64,000 bases of DNA from CBDCBA01 sp965214125 (GCA_965214125.1 CBDCBA010000032.1:62001-126000); one strand, 5' to 3'; shown: positions 49,890-58,448, counted from the first letter of the stretch. Program-made: numbers and translations. Notes: a model not told the origin generated them from the sequence alone.

Positions 49890-51332
49890 TTACAGCTTTG
49901 CGCCCTCGCGCTTGGGGTCGAACAGATCCCGCAGGCCGTCGCCCAGGAAGTTAAGGCTTAGCAGCGTGATCGCAAGCGCCACGCACGGGAACAGAAGCTG
50001 CCACCACAGGCTCGGGTTCTGGAACAACGCCGGGTCCAGGCCCTCGGCGGCCAGGGTGCCCCAGCTCGGCATCGGCTCACCCACGCCGATACCCAGAAAG
50101 CTCAGGAAACTTTCCTGCAAAATCGCCTGCGGCACCGTCAGCGTCGCGTAGACGATCACCGGGCCGACCAGGTTGGGCAGGAGGTGCTTCAGGAAGATGC
50201 GCCACCCCGGCACGCCGGCGGCGCGGGCGGCCTCGACGAAGGGCTGGTCGCGCAAACTCAGCACCTGCCCGCGCACCACGCGGGCCATCGTCAGCCAGCT
50301 CACCAGGCCGATCGCCAGGAAGAGCACCGCGATGTTCGCCGCCTGAAGCGGGTTCTCGAATCCGCCGTAGTCGCTGAACACGTTCTTGAGCGGATCGCGA
50401 AAGGCGACCTGAAACATAATGACCAAGAGCAGGTACGGCAGGCCGTACATCACGTCGACGAAGCGCATGAGGGCGGCATCGACCTTGCCGCCGGCGTACC
50501 CGGCAACGAGCCCGACGCCCACGCCCAGCACCACGCTAATCGCCGCCGCCGCCACGCCCACGGCCAGGCTGATGACCCCGCCGAGCATCACCCGGCCGAA
50601 GAGGCTGCGGCCCTGCTTGTCGGTGCCGAGCAGCCCGGCGTAGTCGGTGCCGCCGATGCTCGTCAGGCGGTAGGCGAACTGGCTGTCGGGCGGCAGGCCG
50701 GTGTCGTCGTAGTTGCGGGCGTCGCCGGCGACGGTGGCCACGTCGGACCACTCGCCGCGTTGGAAGTAGTCGATCGGGGCACGCTCGATCTTGAACCCCT
50801 CGACCCCACCACCGCCTTCGCCGTCGCCGTACTGGGGCACGCGCCAGCGCAGGCGGATCGTGTCGGCCGAGACGCCGTCGGCGTAGAAACCGGGCTGGCT
50901 GATAGGTTGAAGCGTGACCGGCTGATTGGCGGCGGCATCGGTGCCGCGGGCGGGCCGGCTGAGCGTGACGCCGAGATCGGGCCGCCGGGCACCGCGCCGT
51001 CGTCGGCCCTGGGTGGGCTCGGCCTTCTTGGTCGTGGCCTCGCGCTCGTACTCGAACGTGGTGGTCGGCCGGCTGTCGCTGACGCCGTTGACCTGGCTGT
51101 TGAAGTAGAGCGTGCCGCCCTCGCCGAAAAACGTCCACGGCAGGGTGCAGAGGCACAGCAGCAGGATCAGCAGCAGAATGCCCCCGCCGAGCATGAACCG
51201 GCCGTTGTGCAGCGCCTGCCGCCACAGCGCGTCGGGGGGCGTTGACCGGCGCAGCGGGTCGGGCGCATCGGGCACGGGGTGGCCCGGCTCGCCCTCGCGG
51301 GGATGGCTGGTGTCGGGGTCGAGCTGGCTCAT
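49890..51332 (-). CDS. peptide-type ABC permease (OppC-like) with a fibronectin type III-like loop domain
   Basis: A 480-residue permease. The first helix (GGGILLLILLLCLCTLPW, about 49-66) is followed by a 160-residue extracytoplasmic loop. Residues about 153-228 of that loop have the fibronectin III pattern: TIRLRWRVPQ with the core Trp, GFKIERAP, and DTGLPPDSQFAYRLTSI with the Leu-Pro and Tyr strand. The permease domain resumes at LLGTDKQGRSLFGRVML, has LRDQPFVEAARAAGVPGWRI (EAA loop) and ends ILQESFLSFLGIGVGEPMPSWG. OppC proteins are about 300 residues. It overlaps the OppB-like gene by 4 bp (ATGA), so the two are coupled. Confidence 0.88.
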   Translation of the reverse strand: MSQLDPDTSHPREGEPGHPVPDAPDPLRRSTPPDALWRQALHNGRFMLGGGILLLILLLCLCTLPWTFFGEGGTLYFNSQVNGVSDSRPTTTFEYEREATTKKAEPTQGRRRRGARRPDLGVTLSRPARGTDAAANQPVTLQPISQPGFYADGVSADTIRLRWRVPQYGDGEGGGGVEGFKIERAPIDYFQRGEWSDVATVAGDARNYDDTGLPPDSQFAYRLTSIGGTDYAGLLGTDKQGRSLFGRVMLGGVISLAVGVAAAAISVVLGVGVGLVAGYAGGKVDAALMRFVDVMYGLPYLLLVIMFQVAFRDPLKNVFSDYGGFENPLQAANIAVLFLAIGLVSWLTMARVVRGQVLSLRDQPFVEAARAAGVPGWRIFLKHLLPNLVGPVIVYATLTVPQAILQESFLSFLGIGVGEPMPSWGTLAAEGLDPALFQNPSLWWQLLFPCVALAITLLSLNFLGDGLRDLFDPKREGAKL

Positions 51333-52252
51333 GCCGACACCTCGATTCGCGGGTCGACGAGGGTGTAGGCGATATCGACGAGAAGGTTGAGCACGAGCAG
51401 CAGCACGCTGTAGACCATCACGACGCCGAGGATGAGCGTCTGGTCGCGGTTCTGGACGCTTGTCACGAACTCACGCCCGAGGCCGGGGATGTTGAAGACC
51501 TTTTCGACCACGAAGCTGCCGACCATCGTGCCGGCGGCGGCGGGGCCGATGAAGCTCAGCACGGGCAGCACGGCGTTCCGCAGGGCGTGCTTGGCGATCA
51601 CCTTGAAGCGGCTCAGGCCCTTGGCGCGGGCGGTGCGGACGTAGTCGGCGCTGAGGGTGTCGATCATGCTCACGCGCGTCAGCCGCGTGACGTAGGCCAT
51701 CGGCAACAGCGAGAGCGCGACGGCCGGCAGGATCATTTGCGACGGCCGCCAGTCCCAGTCGCTGAAGGGCAGCCAGCCGAGCCCGAAGGCGAAGACGCTC
51801 AAGAGCAGCGCGGCGGCGACGAAGCTGGGGATGCTCACGCCCGCCAGGGCGACGGCGGTGCTCATCCAGTCGAGCCACCCGCCCCGCCGCACCGCCGCGA
51901 AGCTGCCGATGACCACGCCGACCACCAGCGCGATGACCACCGCCAGCCCGCCGAGCGTGGCGCTGATGGGCAGGCGTTCGCCGATGATGTCCTGCACGTC
52001 CTGGTTCGGGTTGTTGAAGCTCGGGCCGAAGTCGCCCTGAACCATGCGGATGGGGTAGTAGCTCAGGAACCCCCAGGTGGATTCGGCGTTGAACTTGGCC
52101 CGCAGCGCCGCCTCCACCTCGGGCGTCAGCGTCCGCTCCCCCGTGTTGAACGGCGTGCCGGGCGCGACCCACACCAGCAGGAACGTGACGACATAAATGA
52201 TCGCCAGGATCAGCGGGTACTGCCAGAGGCGTCTGAGGAGGAACGTCAGCAA
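51329..52252 (-). CDS. peptide-type ABC transporter permease (OppB-like)
   Basis: A 307-residue permease of normal length with FLLRRLWQYPLILAIIYVVT, the first periplasmic loop including YYPIRMVQGDFGPSFNNPNQ, and the EAA-like LSADYVRTARAKGLSRFKVI. It pairs with the fibronectin-bearing OppC-like protein downstream. The start is TTG at 52252, directly abutting inverted repeat H2, and no Shine-Dalgarno sequence is visible upstream. Either the repeat has displaced it or translation depends on the repeat fold. Confidence 0.87.
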   Translation of the reverse strand: MLTFLLRRLWQYPLILAIIYVVTFLLVWVAPGTPFNTGERTLTPEVEAALRAKFNAESTWGFLSYYPIRMVQGDFGPSFNNPNQDVQDIIGERLPISATLGGLAVVIALVVGVVIGSFAAVRRGGWLDWMSTAVALAGVSIPSFVAAALLLSVFAFGLGWLPFSDWDWRPSQMILPAVALSLLPMAYVTRLTRVSMIDTLSADYVRTARAKGLSRFKVIAKHALRNAVLPVLSFIGPAAAGTMVGSFVVEKVFNIPGLGREFVTSVQNRDQTLILGVVMVYSVLLLVLNLLVDIAYTLVDPRIEVSA

Positions 52253-52346
52253 GGATGAAGGCAGAAGGATGAAGGATGAACCCGAGGCAAACAGACATCG
52301 GACTCGGGCCTCAGGTTCATCCTTCAGCCTTCATCCTTCAGCCTTT
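52251..52346. repeat. inverted repeat, family H, copy 2, inside the transporter operon
   Basis: The left arm (52251-52282, AAGGATGAAGGCAGAAGG..) and right arm (about 52312-52346) are complementary with few mismatches and match the repeat at 9708-9819. It occupies the whole gap between the solute-binding protein gene and the first permease gene and touches the latter's start codon. Such placement often protects upstream mRNA and lowers downstream expression, which would suit the high amounts needed of a binding protein. Confidence 0.85.
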
Positions 52347-52347
52347 C

Positions 52348-54045
52348 TCAGTTCATCCCCGGCCCCGTGCTGCGCGGGGTTTCGATGTGCATCATGCTGA
52401 CCATCTTGCGGCCGTTCTGCGGGATGCCCTTGACCTCGGGCTTGTGCAGGAAGAAGTTCACGTAGTGGTAAAACGGCAGGATCGGGGCCTCGGTCAGCAG
52501 GATCTCCTCGGCCCGGCTGAGCATCTCGTAACGCTCAGCCTGGTCGTTGGTCCGCAGGGCGGCGGCGCAGAGCTCGTCGTATTCCTCGTTGATCCACTTG
52601 CTGTCGTTGTTGTCGCTGTCGCTCAGGTACTTGTCCGTGAACGTGCTGATGTCCATGTAGTCGCCGTACCAGCTCGCGCGGGCGACGGCGTACTGCTGGC
52701 TGCCCAGGCGCTGCTTGAACTGGGCGTTCTCGATCGGCTCGAGCTCGATGTTCACGCCCAGCTTGTCCTTCCACTGCTTGACGACGATCTGCGCGATGTC
52801 GCCGTGCGTCTTGACGTTCGTGTCGTACAGCAGCGTGATGCCGCTGGGGAAGCCGCGGCCGTCGGGATAGCCCGCCTGGGCGAGCAACTGCTTGGCGGCG
52901 GCCACGTCGTACGGCAGGCCGAAGGGAGCCTCGTAACCGGGAAAGAAGCTGGGCTCGACGAACGGGACGTAGTTCTCGGTAATCGGCTCGCCGAGACGGG
53001 TGACGTTCTCGACAACGGGCTTCTTGTCGAGCACCATCGTCATCGCCTGCCGCACGCGCTTGTCGGCGAACGGGTTCTCGCTGCCGTCGGGCAGGTTCGG
53101 CTGGCAGTTGAAGCTGTAGAAGTACGTGCCGTAGCCGGGGAAGACGAAGACGTCCTTCCCGCCGCGCCCCTGGCTCAGCAGGTTGCGGACGATGTCCGGC
53201 TCGCTGTCGGTCAGCCAGTCGATCTGCCCCGCCTCGTACTGCTGCAGCGCCAGGCCGGCGTTGTCGTTGGTCACGGCCTTGATCGTGCGGCTCTTGATGT
53301 TCTTCGCGTCCCAGTAGTGCTCGTTCATCTCCATCACCAGGTCCACGCCCGGCTGCCACGACCGCAGCGTATACGGGCCGTTCGTGGAGATGTTGCCCGC
53401 GTTCGACCACTTGGCGTCGTAGGTCACGCGGCCGGCGCTGTCGGTCTGCTTGAACGGCTCCATCGCCGACTCGTCCTGCGGCCAGTAGACCGTGAACGCC
53501 AGCAGATCCTTGAAGAACGTGATCGGGTACGCCAGCTTCACGCGCAGCGTCTTGTCGCCCGTCACCTCGATGCCGACCTTGCCGAAGTCGGCCGACTTCG
53601 GGTCGTCCTTGTAGGCGTTGTAGTAGTCCTTGGCCCCCTCGACGTACTCGGCGACGAGGTAGCTGTAGTCGCGCCACTCCTGGAGGTTGCGCCGCCACGC
53701 GAAGGCGAAGTCGCTCGCGAGAACATCCTCGCCGTTGGACCACTTGGCATTCTCGCGGATGGTGATCTCCCACGTCAGGCCGTCCTCGCTGACCTGCACG
53801 TCGCTGGCGGCGCCCAGGCGCGGCTTGAGGTCGGGCGTGGTCGGGTCGAGTCGGTAGATGCCCTCGAAGATTTCCTGGCCGACCTGGATGTCCTGCATCC
53901 AGCTCATCTGGTTCGGGTCGAGCACCGTGATCGGGCCGCGCGTGGCGTAGACGAGCTCGGCATCCTGCGCCTTGGCCGCGCTGCCGGGCAGCAGCGTGGC
54001 GAACAGGGCGAGGGCGAGGCCGGCGAGGAAGGAGTGTCGGGTCAT
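52348..54045 (-). CDS. family 5 extracellular solute-binding protein (OppA-like)
   Basis: A 565-residue protein with a cleavable signal peptide (MTRHSFLAGLALALFATLLP, cut near SAAKAQD). The SBP_bac_5 domain has LDPNQMSWMQDIQVGQEIFE, VSEDGLTWEITIRENAKWSN, DKRVRQAMTMVLDKKPVVEN and GYEAPFGLPYDVAAAKQLL. It resembles oligopeptide-binding OppA/MppA proteins. ATG at 54045 begins the signal peptide. It is the first gene of the six-gene operon, followed by repeat H2 and the permeases. No lipobox is present, so the mature protein would be soluble in the periplasm. Confidence 0.9.
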   Translation of the reverse strand: MTRHSFLAGLALALFATLLPGSAAKAQDAELVYATRGPITVLDPNQMSWMQDIQVGQEIFEGIYRLDPTTPDLKPRLGAASDVQVSEDGLTWEITIRENAKWSNGEDVLASDFAFAWRRNLQEWRDYSYLVAEYVEGAKDYYNAYKDDPKSADFGKVGIEVTGDKTLRVKLAYPITFFKDLLAFTVYWPQDESAMEPFKQTDSAGRVTYDAKWSNAGNISTNGPYTLRSWQPGVDLVMEMNEHYWDAKNIKSRTIKAVTNDNAGLALQQYEAGQIDWLTDSEPDIVRNLLSQGRGGKDVFVFPGYGTYFYSFNCQPNLPDGSENPFADKRVRQAMTMVLDKKPVVENVTRLGEPITENYVPFVEPSFFPGYEAPFGLPYDVAAAKQLLAQAGYPDGRGFPSGITLLYDTNVKTHGDIAQIVVKQWKDKLGVNIELEPIENAQFKQRLGSQQYAVARASWYGDYMDISTFTDKYLSDSDNNDSKWINEEYDELCAAALRTNDQAERYEMLSRAEEILLTEAPILPFYHYVNFFLHKPEVKGIPQNGRKMVSMMHIETPRSTGPGMN

Positions 54046-54249
54046 CACAAAAGCTCCCAGAAAGTCGAGGCGAAACATGCGGGCGTCGTGACCGCGAACG
54101 GGGCAGTGGCCGCTTTGGCAGACCGCCGGCCCCGCGGGTCGTTTGCGGCGCAACCCGCCGCGGGGCGCGACGGGCCGACACGCACGGCGCGGGCGGGACG
54201 ATCTTACACCTTCGCCGCCCGATCGCGACCGGGGCAGGCCGACGCGGGG

Positions 54250-55638
54250 TCACTCGGCGTCGTCGGAAGGGTCGGCGTCGTCGGAAGGGTCGGCGTCGTC
54301 GGAGGGGGCGGCGTCATCCGCAGTGTCCGGCTCGTCCGACTCGCTTGCCGTGTTCGCCCCGCCCGAAATGGCGTTGCCGGGGGCGGCGGGCAGCGTCGGG
54401 AAGGTCTCTTCGAGCGCGGCCTCGATCGCGTCGACCAGCTCGACGAGTTGGTCGATCGGCACCTGGCGCGGCTGGTCGGCCAGCTCCTTGGCGGCGGCGG
54501 CGAGACTGCTGAGATCGCCCTGGCTCACGCCGCCGAACACCTCGCCGCTGGCGATGGCCTGTAGACCCTGGGCCGCCCGCTTGGCGAGGGCGGTGAGGTC
54601 GACCCGGCGATTCACCCGCCACTCGCGCTCGTAGGTGTCTCCGGCCTCTGCCGCGCCGTCGGCGGCCTCGTCCGTCACCACGGCGGCGTCGCGGGCGGCG
54701 AGCATCAGGTTCCGCAGTGTCGCGACGCTGCGCAGCTTCACATCGTCGGCAACACGCGGCCAAACCGTGGGGAACGTGATCAGCAAAATGCCCTCCGCCT
54801 CCGCGAGCGGCAACGGCGGAACGCTCGGCGGCAGCGGCTCGGGCAGCGGGTTCTGGTCGTCCTGCACGCCGGGGCCGAACAGGCTTGTGCGGAAGTCGAT
54901 TACGTCGAGCGTCGCCGGCACCAGGATGGGCACGCCACGCGCCAGCACCGCCGTGTTGGCGCCGGCGCCGGCGCGGAAGTTGAGCAGGAAGGTGCGATAC
55001 GTCTCGTCGGCGACCGGCCCGATCCGCTGGTGCCGCTCGACGGCCGCCTTGATCGCCGGAACAAGCGGATCGCGGGTCCCATTGGCCAGGATCGACGGCT
55101 CGAGCACGCTGCGGGCCGCCTTCACGCCGTACAGCGACACGCCCGGCGACTCGTCCTCGAGCATGGTGACGACCGTCGGAATCAGCGCGGCGTTGCTCGT
55201 CCGGGCGGCGATCGCCTCGACGGCGATGGCGGCGTTCAGGCGGACGAAGGCGTCGTCGCTCGCGAACGCGGGCTGGATCGTCTCGGCGAGCAGGCGGGTG
55301 TACTCCTCGAGAAAGCCCGCGCTGGGCTGACCCGACACCTGCTCGACCAACCGCGGCCGGGCGGCGACGGCGGCGCTGGCGCCCTGCTGCATCTGGGCGA
55401 CCTGGCCCTTCAGGAAGGCCTCGATCTCGCCGCGGGCGGCGGTGGCGTTGTCTGTCCTGCGGATCTCGTCGCTGAGCGACTGCGGCGCCTGCCCGCCCTG
55501 AACGGCGAGCGCGGCCGAGGGCAGCACGCACGCCGCCGCGAGGGCGAGGGCCACGCGGGCAGCAAAGCGGCGAGGATCGGCCCAGGCGGGGGCCACGCGG
55601 AAACGGCGAACCGTGTGGCGGCGACGACGGTGGGTCAT
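54250..55638 (-). CDS. secreted HEAT-like hypothetical protein with DPSDDA repeats
   Basis: A 462-residue protein. An Arg-rich head and hydrophobic stretch (VALALAAACVLPSAALA) form a signal peptide. The mature part is mostly helical; EEYTRLLAETIQPAF, DAFVRLNAAIAVEAIAART and LIPTVVTMLEDESPGV resemble HEAT-type helical pairs. The C-terminus is acidic and ends in tandem SDDADP units encoded by 18-bp repeats. No enzyme motif is visible. Its family is unknown to me; similar secreted helical-repeat proteins occur in planctomycetes. It lies 200 bp upstream of, and in line with, the transporter operon. Confidence 0.65.
   Translation of the reverse strand: MTHRRRRHTVRRFRVAPAWADPRRFAARVALALAAACVLPSAALAVQGGQAPQSLSDEIRRTDNATAARGEIEAFLKGQVAQMQQGASAAVAARPRLVEQVSGQPSAGFLEEYTRLLAETIQPAFASDDAFVRLNAAIAVEAIAARTSNAALIPTVVTMLEDESPGVSLYGVKAARSVLEPSILANGTRDPLVPAIKAAVERHQRIGPVADETYRTFLLNFRAGAGANTAVLARGVPILVPATLDVIDFRTSLFGPGVQDDQNPLPEPLPPSVPPLPLAEAEGILLITFPTVWPRVADDVKLRSVATLRNLMLAARDAAVVTDEAADGAAEAGDTYEREWRVNRRVDLTALAKRAAQGLQAIASGEVFGGVSQGDLSSLAAAAKELADQPRQVPIDQLVELVDAIEAALEETFPTLPAAPGNAISGGANTASESDEPDTADDAAPSDDADPSDDADPSDDAE
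54252..54309. repeat. tandem 18-bp coding repeat (SDDADP)
   Basis: Three copies, the last imperfect, of an 18-bp unit containing GTCGTCGGAAGGGTCGGC encode acidic SDDADP units at the C-terminus of the protein on the minus strand. Such in-frame tandem repeats vary readily in copy number. Confidence 0.7.
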
Positions 55639-55975
55639 GGCGGTTGGGCCGGTGAGCGGGGAGGCCGAGGAGCGAAAGGCCGCGGGGGCCGGAAGTCGAA
55701 AGGCCGCAGGGCCGGAGCAGTCCGTGCGCGCCGGTCGGGGGTCGGCACGGCGACGCGGTCGGACAGGGGCTGCTGCGGCCGACGTCGCGGACTCCCGCTG
55801 GAACCGCAGGGGGCGGCTCCGGGCACGGGAGTGGTGGGGCCGCGACCGTACCAGAGCATTTCGCGCGAATCAACGTCCGCTGCCGCCCGAACCGCCCTGC
55901 CCTGCCGAAACGGCCGCGTCCGAGAATCGACGCGGTTGGCTTGCCCCAGCACTGGCGCGGGCCGATGCTTCGGTG
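55639..55975. other. divergent promoter region upstream of rex
   Basis: About 340 bp between the secreted HEAT-like protein gene and rex. Rex usually autoregulates through TTGTGAA-type palindromes, but I do not see a clean copy here. The left part is G-rich on the plus strand. No gene is supported. Confidence 0.35.
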
Positions 55976-56707
55976 ATGTCCGACCGCCGCGACGCCCGCT
56001 CGGCCTCCCCGCCCCGCCCGCCCGCCGCGCCGGATTCCGCCGCGCCCCCCGCGCCCCACCCGGCCGTGCGCCGGCTCAGCCTCTACCTCCGCCAGCTCGA
56101 AACCTTCGCCGCACTCGGCCGCGACACCATCAGCAGCCGCGACCTGGGCCGCGCCCTGGGCCTCGGCGACGCGCAGGTCCGCAAGGATCTCGCCGCCTTC
56201 GGCAGCTTCGGCCAGCCCGGCGTGGGCTACCGCACCGACGAGCTCACCGCTCGCCTGCGCGCCATCCTCGGCACCGACCGAACCTGGCCTGTCCTGCTCG
56301 TGGGGGCCGGCAACATCGGCCGGGCCCTGTCGGCGTATCGCCGGTTCGCGGACAAGGGCTTTCATCTCGCGGGCGTGGTCGACTCCGACCCCTCCGCCGC
56401 CGGCCGGACCATCGGGCAGAACGGGCTGCGCGTCGAGCCGATGGACCACCTCGCCCCAGTTGTCCGCAGAACCAACGCCAGGCTGGCCGTGCTGGCGATC
56501 CCGGCCGACGTCGCTCAGCGCGTGGCGGACGAACTCGTGGCACTCGGCATCCGCGGCATCCTGAACTTCGCCCCCACGCGCCTGCGCGTCCCCGCGGGCG
56601 TGAGCGTCATCAGCGTCGATTTGGCCGCCCAGCTCGAACAGCTCGCGTTCCAGGTCAACCTTCAATCGGGCACTACCGACCGCGCCCCGCCGCGGGATGA
56701 TGCGTAA
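55976..56707 (+). CDS. rex: redox-sensing transcriptional repressor Rex
   Basis: A 243-residue protein with an N-terminal winged helix: RRLSLYLRQLETFAALGRDT, ISSRDLGRALGLGDAQVRKD, LAAFGSFGQPGVGYR. The NAD-binding Rossmann domain starts VLLVGAGNIGRALSAYRRF near residue 105 and continues with RLAVLAIPADVAQRVADEL and a domain-swapped C-terminal helix (DLAAQLEQLAFQV). Rex releases DNA when NADH rises, controlling fermentation and respiration genes. The first 35 residues (Ala/Pro-rich) are an extra tail from ATG 55976. It is divergent from the secreted HEAT-like gene. Confidence 0.92.
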   Translation: MSDRRDARSASPPRPPAAPDSAAPPAPHPAVRRLSLYLRQLETFAALGRDTISSRDLGRALGLGDAQVRKDLAAFGSFGQPGVGYRTDELTARLRAILGTDRTWPVLLVGAGNIGRALSAYRRFADKGFHLAGVVDSDPSAAGRTIGQNGLRVEPMDHLAPVVRRTNARLAVLAIPADVAQRVADELVALGIRGILNFAPTRLRVPAGVSVISVDLAAQLEQLAFQVNLQSGTTDRAPPRDDA

Positions 56708-56941
56708 CCGTCGCCACAGGGGAGGTCGTCTGTGGGCGCGGGCGCTTTTTACAGGCATCCGGTTGCCGCCGCGGCCGCGGAATGTGATGTTTCACACCGA
56801 CCCGCGGGGTTCGACGCACACTGCGGGCCGCATCTGTCCGATAGAACACCAGAGTCGCCGCCAACGACCACCCCCGCCCCCACCCGAGTTAGGTACCCCG
56901 ACGGCGGCGACGTCACGCCAACGGGATTGGAGAAATCGCCC

Positions 56942-57130
56942 ATGTCCTGCCAACTGATCTGCCCGAACCTGCGTTGCCGCAAGATCCTCAAGGTGCCCGA
57001 GGAGGCGCGAGGCAAGGTGGTGCGATGCCAGTACTGCCAGACCATGCTCCGCGTCCCGCCCGCCCGCCGCGCGGTGACGCCGCCGGTGGTTCCCCCGCCG
57101 GCTACGGTGGCCGGGGCAGCCGCGCAGTAG
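56942..57130 (+). CDS. small zinc-ribbon protein
   Basis: A 62-residue protein. CPNLRC and CQYC are two cysteine pairs about 22 residues apart, in the setting CRKILKVPEEARGKVVRCQY, an MJ0042-like zinc ribbon similar to the head of the membrane protein at 32589-33212. The tail is Pro/Ala-rich with no further domain. GGAG lies about ten bases before ATG 56942. Its TAG stop is also the first three bases of the inverted repeat at 57128-57267. Function unknown. Confidence 0.65.
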   Translation: MSCQLICPNLRCRKILKVPEEARGKVVRCQYCQTMLRVPPARRAVTPPVVPPPATVAGAAAQ

Positions 57131-57267
57131 AGCGGTTGAACTCCGAACGTAGCGTCTGCTGTAGGGCGGGCACGACCCACCATCCGGATCCGGAGGTGGG
57201 CCGTGCCCACCCTACAGCAGAAGACGACAGCAGAAGACGACGCTACGAGACAAGTTCAACCGCTCTA
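57128..57267. repeat. nested composite inverted repeat (family F inside a TAGAGC outer stem)
   Basis: Outer arms TAGAGCGGTTGAAC (57128-57141) and GTTCAACCGCTCTA (57254-57267) pair perfectly. Inside, 57156-57220 forms a second inverted repeat: CTGCTGTAGGGCGGGCACG.. with a complement ending CCTACAGCAG. Its right arm also folds as GGTGGGC-cgt-GCCCACC. The outer stem resembles the CTAGAGCAGCTTG stem at 1543-1684. The left arm begins at the stop codon of the zinc-ribbon gene. Confidence 0.87.
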
Positions 57268-57362
57268 GCCGGCGCGATTTACCAGCGAATCGAACCGTAA
57301 GCGCCCGCGTCGTCCATCCGACGACGCGGGCCGCTTCGTGCGCCGGATTCGACATCGCGACA

Positions 57363-57401
57363 ACAAAAAAACGCCCGCCCGGCTGTGGGCCGGGCGGGCG
57401 T
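57363..57401 (-). terminator. intrinsic terminator of the prepilin-like gene
   Basis: On the minus strand a perfect 13-bp G+C stem (ACGCCCGCCCGGC, 57371-57383, with GCCGGGCGGGCGT, 57389-57401) over a 5-nt loop is followed directly by a U-run (AAAAAA on the plus strand at 57365-57370). It lies about 50 bp past the stop of the gene at 57450-58448. Confidence 0.9.
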
Positions 57402-57449
57402 CATCGGTTGGTTCAGCAGCCAAGGCTGCCGAGTATCGCGTGGAGCGAA

Positions 57450-58448
57450 TTAGCTACGGACGGCGTCATCCGAGGGGAGCAGGAACGAGTCGCCCTGGCC
57501 CGCGGGGCTGACGTCGACGTAGGTGTAGTCGTCGTCCTGGTCGGGGAACAGGCCCGACTGATCCTCGACGACCTCGCCGGTGTCATCATCCGTCACGTCG
57601 TTGTCACGCTTCGTGTAGATGTTGTCGCGGTTGCTGCCCTCGAAGGGGGTCTGGACGAAGCGAACGCTGCCATCGCCGAAGAGGACGCTCTGGCCCTCCT
57701 TGTTGTGGTTGTTGCTGTTGCCCAGCTTCATCTGCTTGCTGGAGCTGTCGGTCGTGACGACCTCGACGTTGTCGCGGAACTCGCCGCCACCGATCTCGGT
57801 GACGCCGGGGTTCATGTCCGCGGCCATCGGGAAGGTCGAGCCGAGCGAGTCGGTCCAGATCGAGCCACGGGTGACGGCACCCGCGCCGTAGTACATGTTG
57901 TGGAACGAGTAGCTGCAGTTCTCGATCGGGTTGGCGAAGTTGACGTAGCTCTCCTTGCCGGCACCGGCGCCGAAGTCAACGGCCGTGGCCGAGGCGCTGG
58001 GGCAGATGAAGACCTCGGGGACCAGGTCGCTCTCGCGGAGCAGGTGGTACATGGCGGCCGAGATGTCGTTCGGATCGGGCATGTACTCCGTGCCCGACAC
58101 GGGCTTGAAGGCATCCGCGTCGGCGTTGCCGCCCTGGAGCGTGCCGTTGATGGTGCCGGCGGCGGTCTCGCCCTCGCCGTAGCTGCCGATCATCACGGCC
58201 GAATCGGCCGTGGCGATGCTGTACAGCGTGCGGGGGTACGAGGCTTGGCGGACGTCCTCAATCGCGTACTGCCGCATGGCCTGGCCGATCTGGCGCAGGT
58301 TGCTGCCGCACTTGATGCGGTTGGCGGCCTCGCGGGCCTTGTTCAGCGAGGGAAGCAGGATCGAGATCAGCAGCGCGATGATGCCGATGACGACGAGAAG
58401 CTCGACGAGCGTGAAGCCCTTGCGGGCCTTGGGGGTGTTGCGCTTCAT
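57450..58448 (-). CDS. prepilin-type N-terminal cleavage/methylation domain protein
   Basis: A 332-residue pseudopilin-like protein. KARKGFTLVELLVVIGIIAL is a type IV prepilin signal: cleavage after Gly, Phe at +1, Glu at +5, then a long hydrophobic helix. LPSLNKAREAANRIKCGSNL and RQIGQAMRQYA are typical of the many such proteins in planctomycetes. The exported globular part contains a VLFGDGSVRFVQ motif (the H-x-G-G-x-N/FGDGS region of the family) and an acidic tail. It may form part of a type II-like or pilus-like surface system; no assembly genes are adjacent. AAGGAG lies eight bases before the ATG, and a strong terminator follows. Confidence 0.9.
   Translation of the reverse strand: MKRNTPKARKGFTLVELLVVIGIIALLISILLPSLNKAREAANRIKCGSNLRQIGQAMRQYAIEDVRQASYPRTLYSIATADSAVMIGSYGEGETAAGTINGTLQGGNADADAFKPVSGTEYMPDPNDISAAMYHLLRESDLVPEVFICPSASATAVDFGAGAGKESYVNFANPIENCSYSFHNMYYGAGAVTRGSIWTDSLGSTFPMAADMNPGVTEIGGGEFRDNVEVVTTDSSSKQMKLGNSNNHNKEGQSVLFGDGSVRFVQTPFEGSNRDNIYTKRDNDVTDDDTGEVVEDQSGLFPDQDDDYTYVDVSPAGQGDSFLLPSDDAVRS

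Noticed and set aside
48135..49961. Plus-strand ORF of 608 residues opposite the binding protein gene
   Set aside because: A shadow of the solute-binding protein frame, with no recognisable domain.
54250..54309. Possible second gene or regulatory array at the tandem 18-bp repeat
   Set aside because: The unit length is a multiple of three and it stays in frame within the acidic C-terminus of the secreted protein, so it is a coding repeat.
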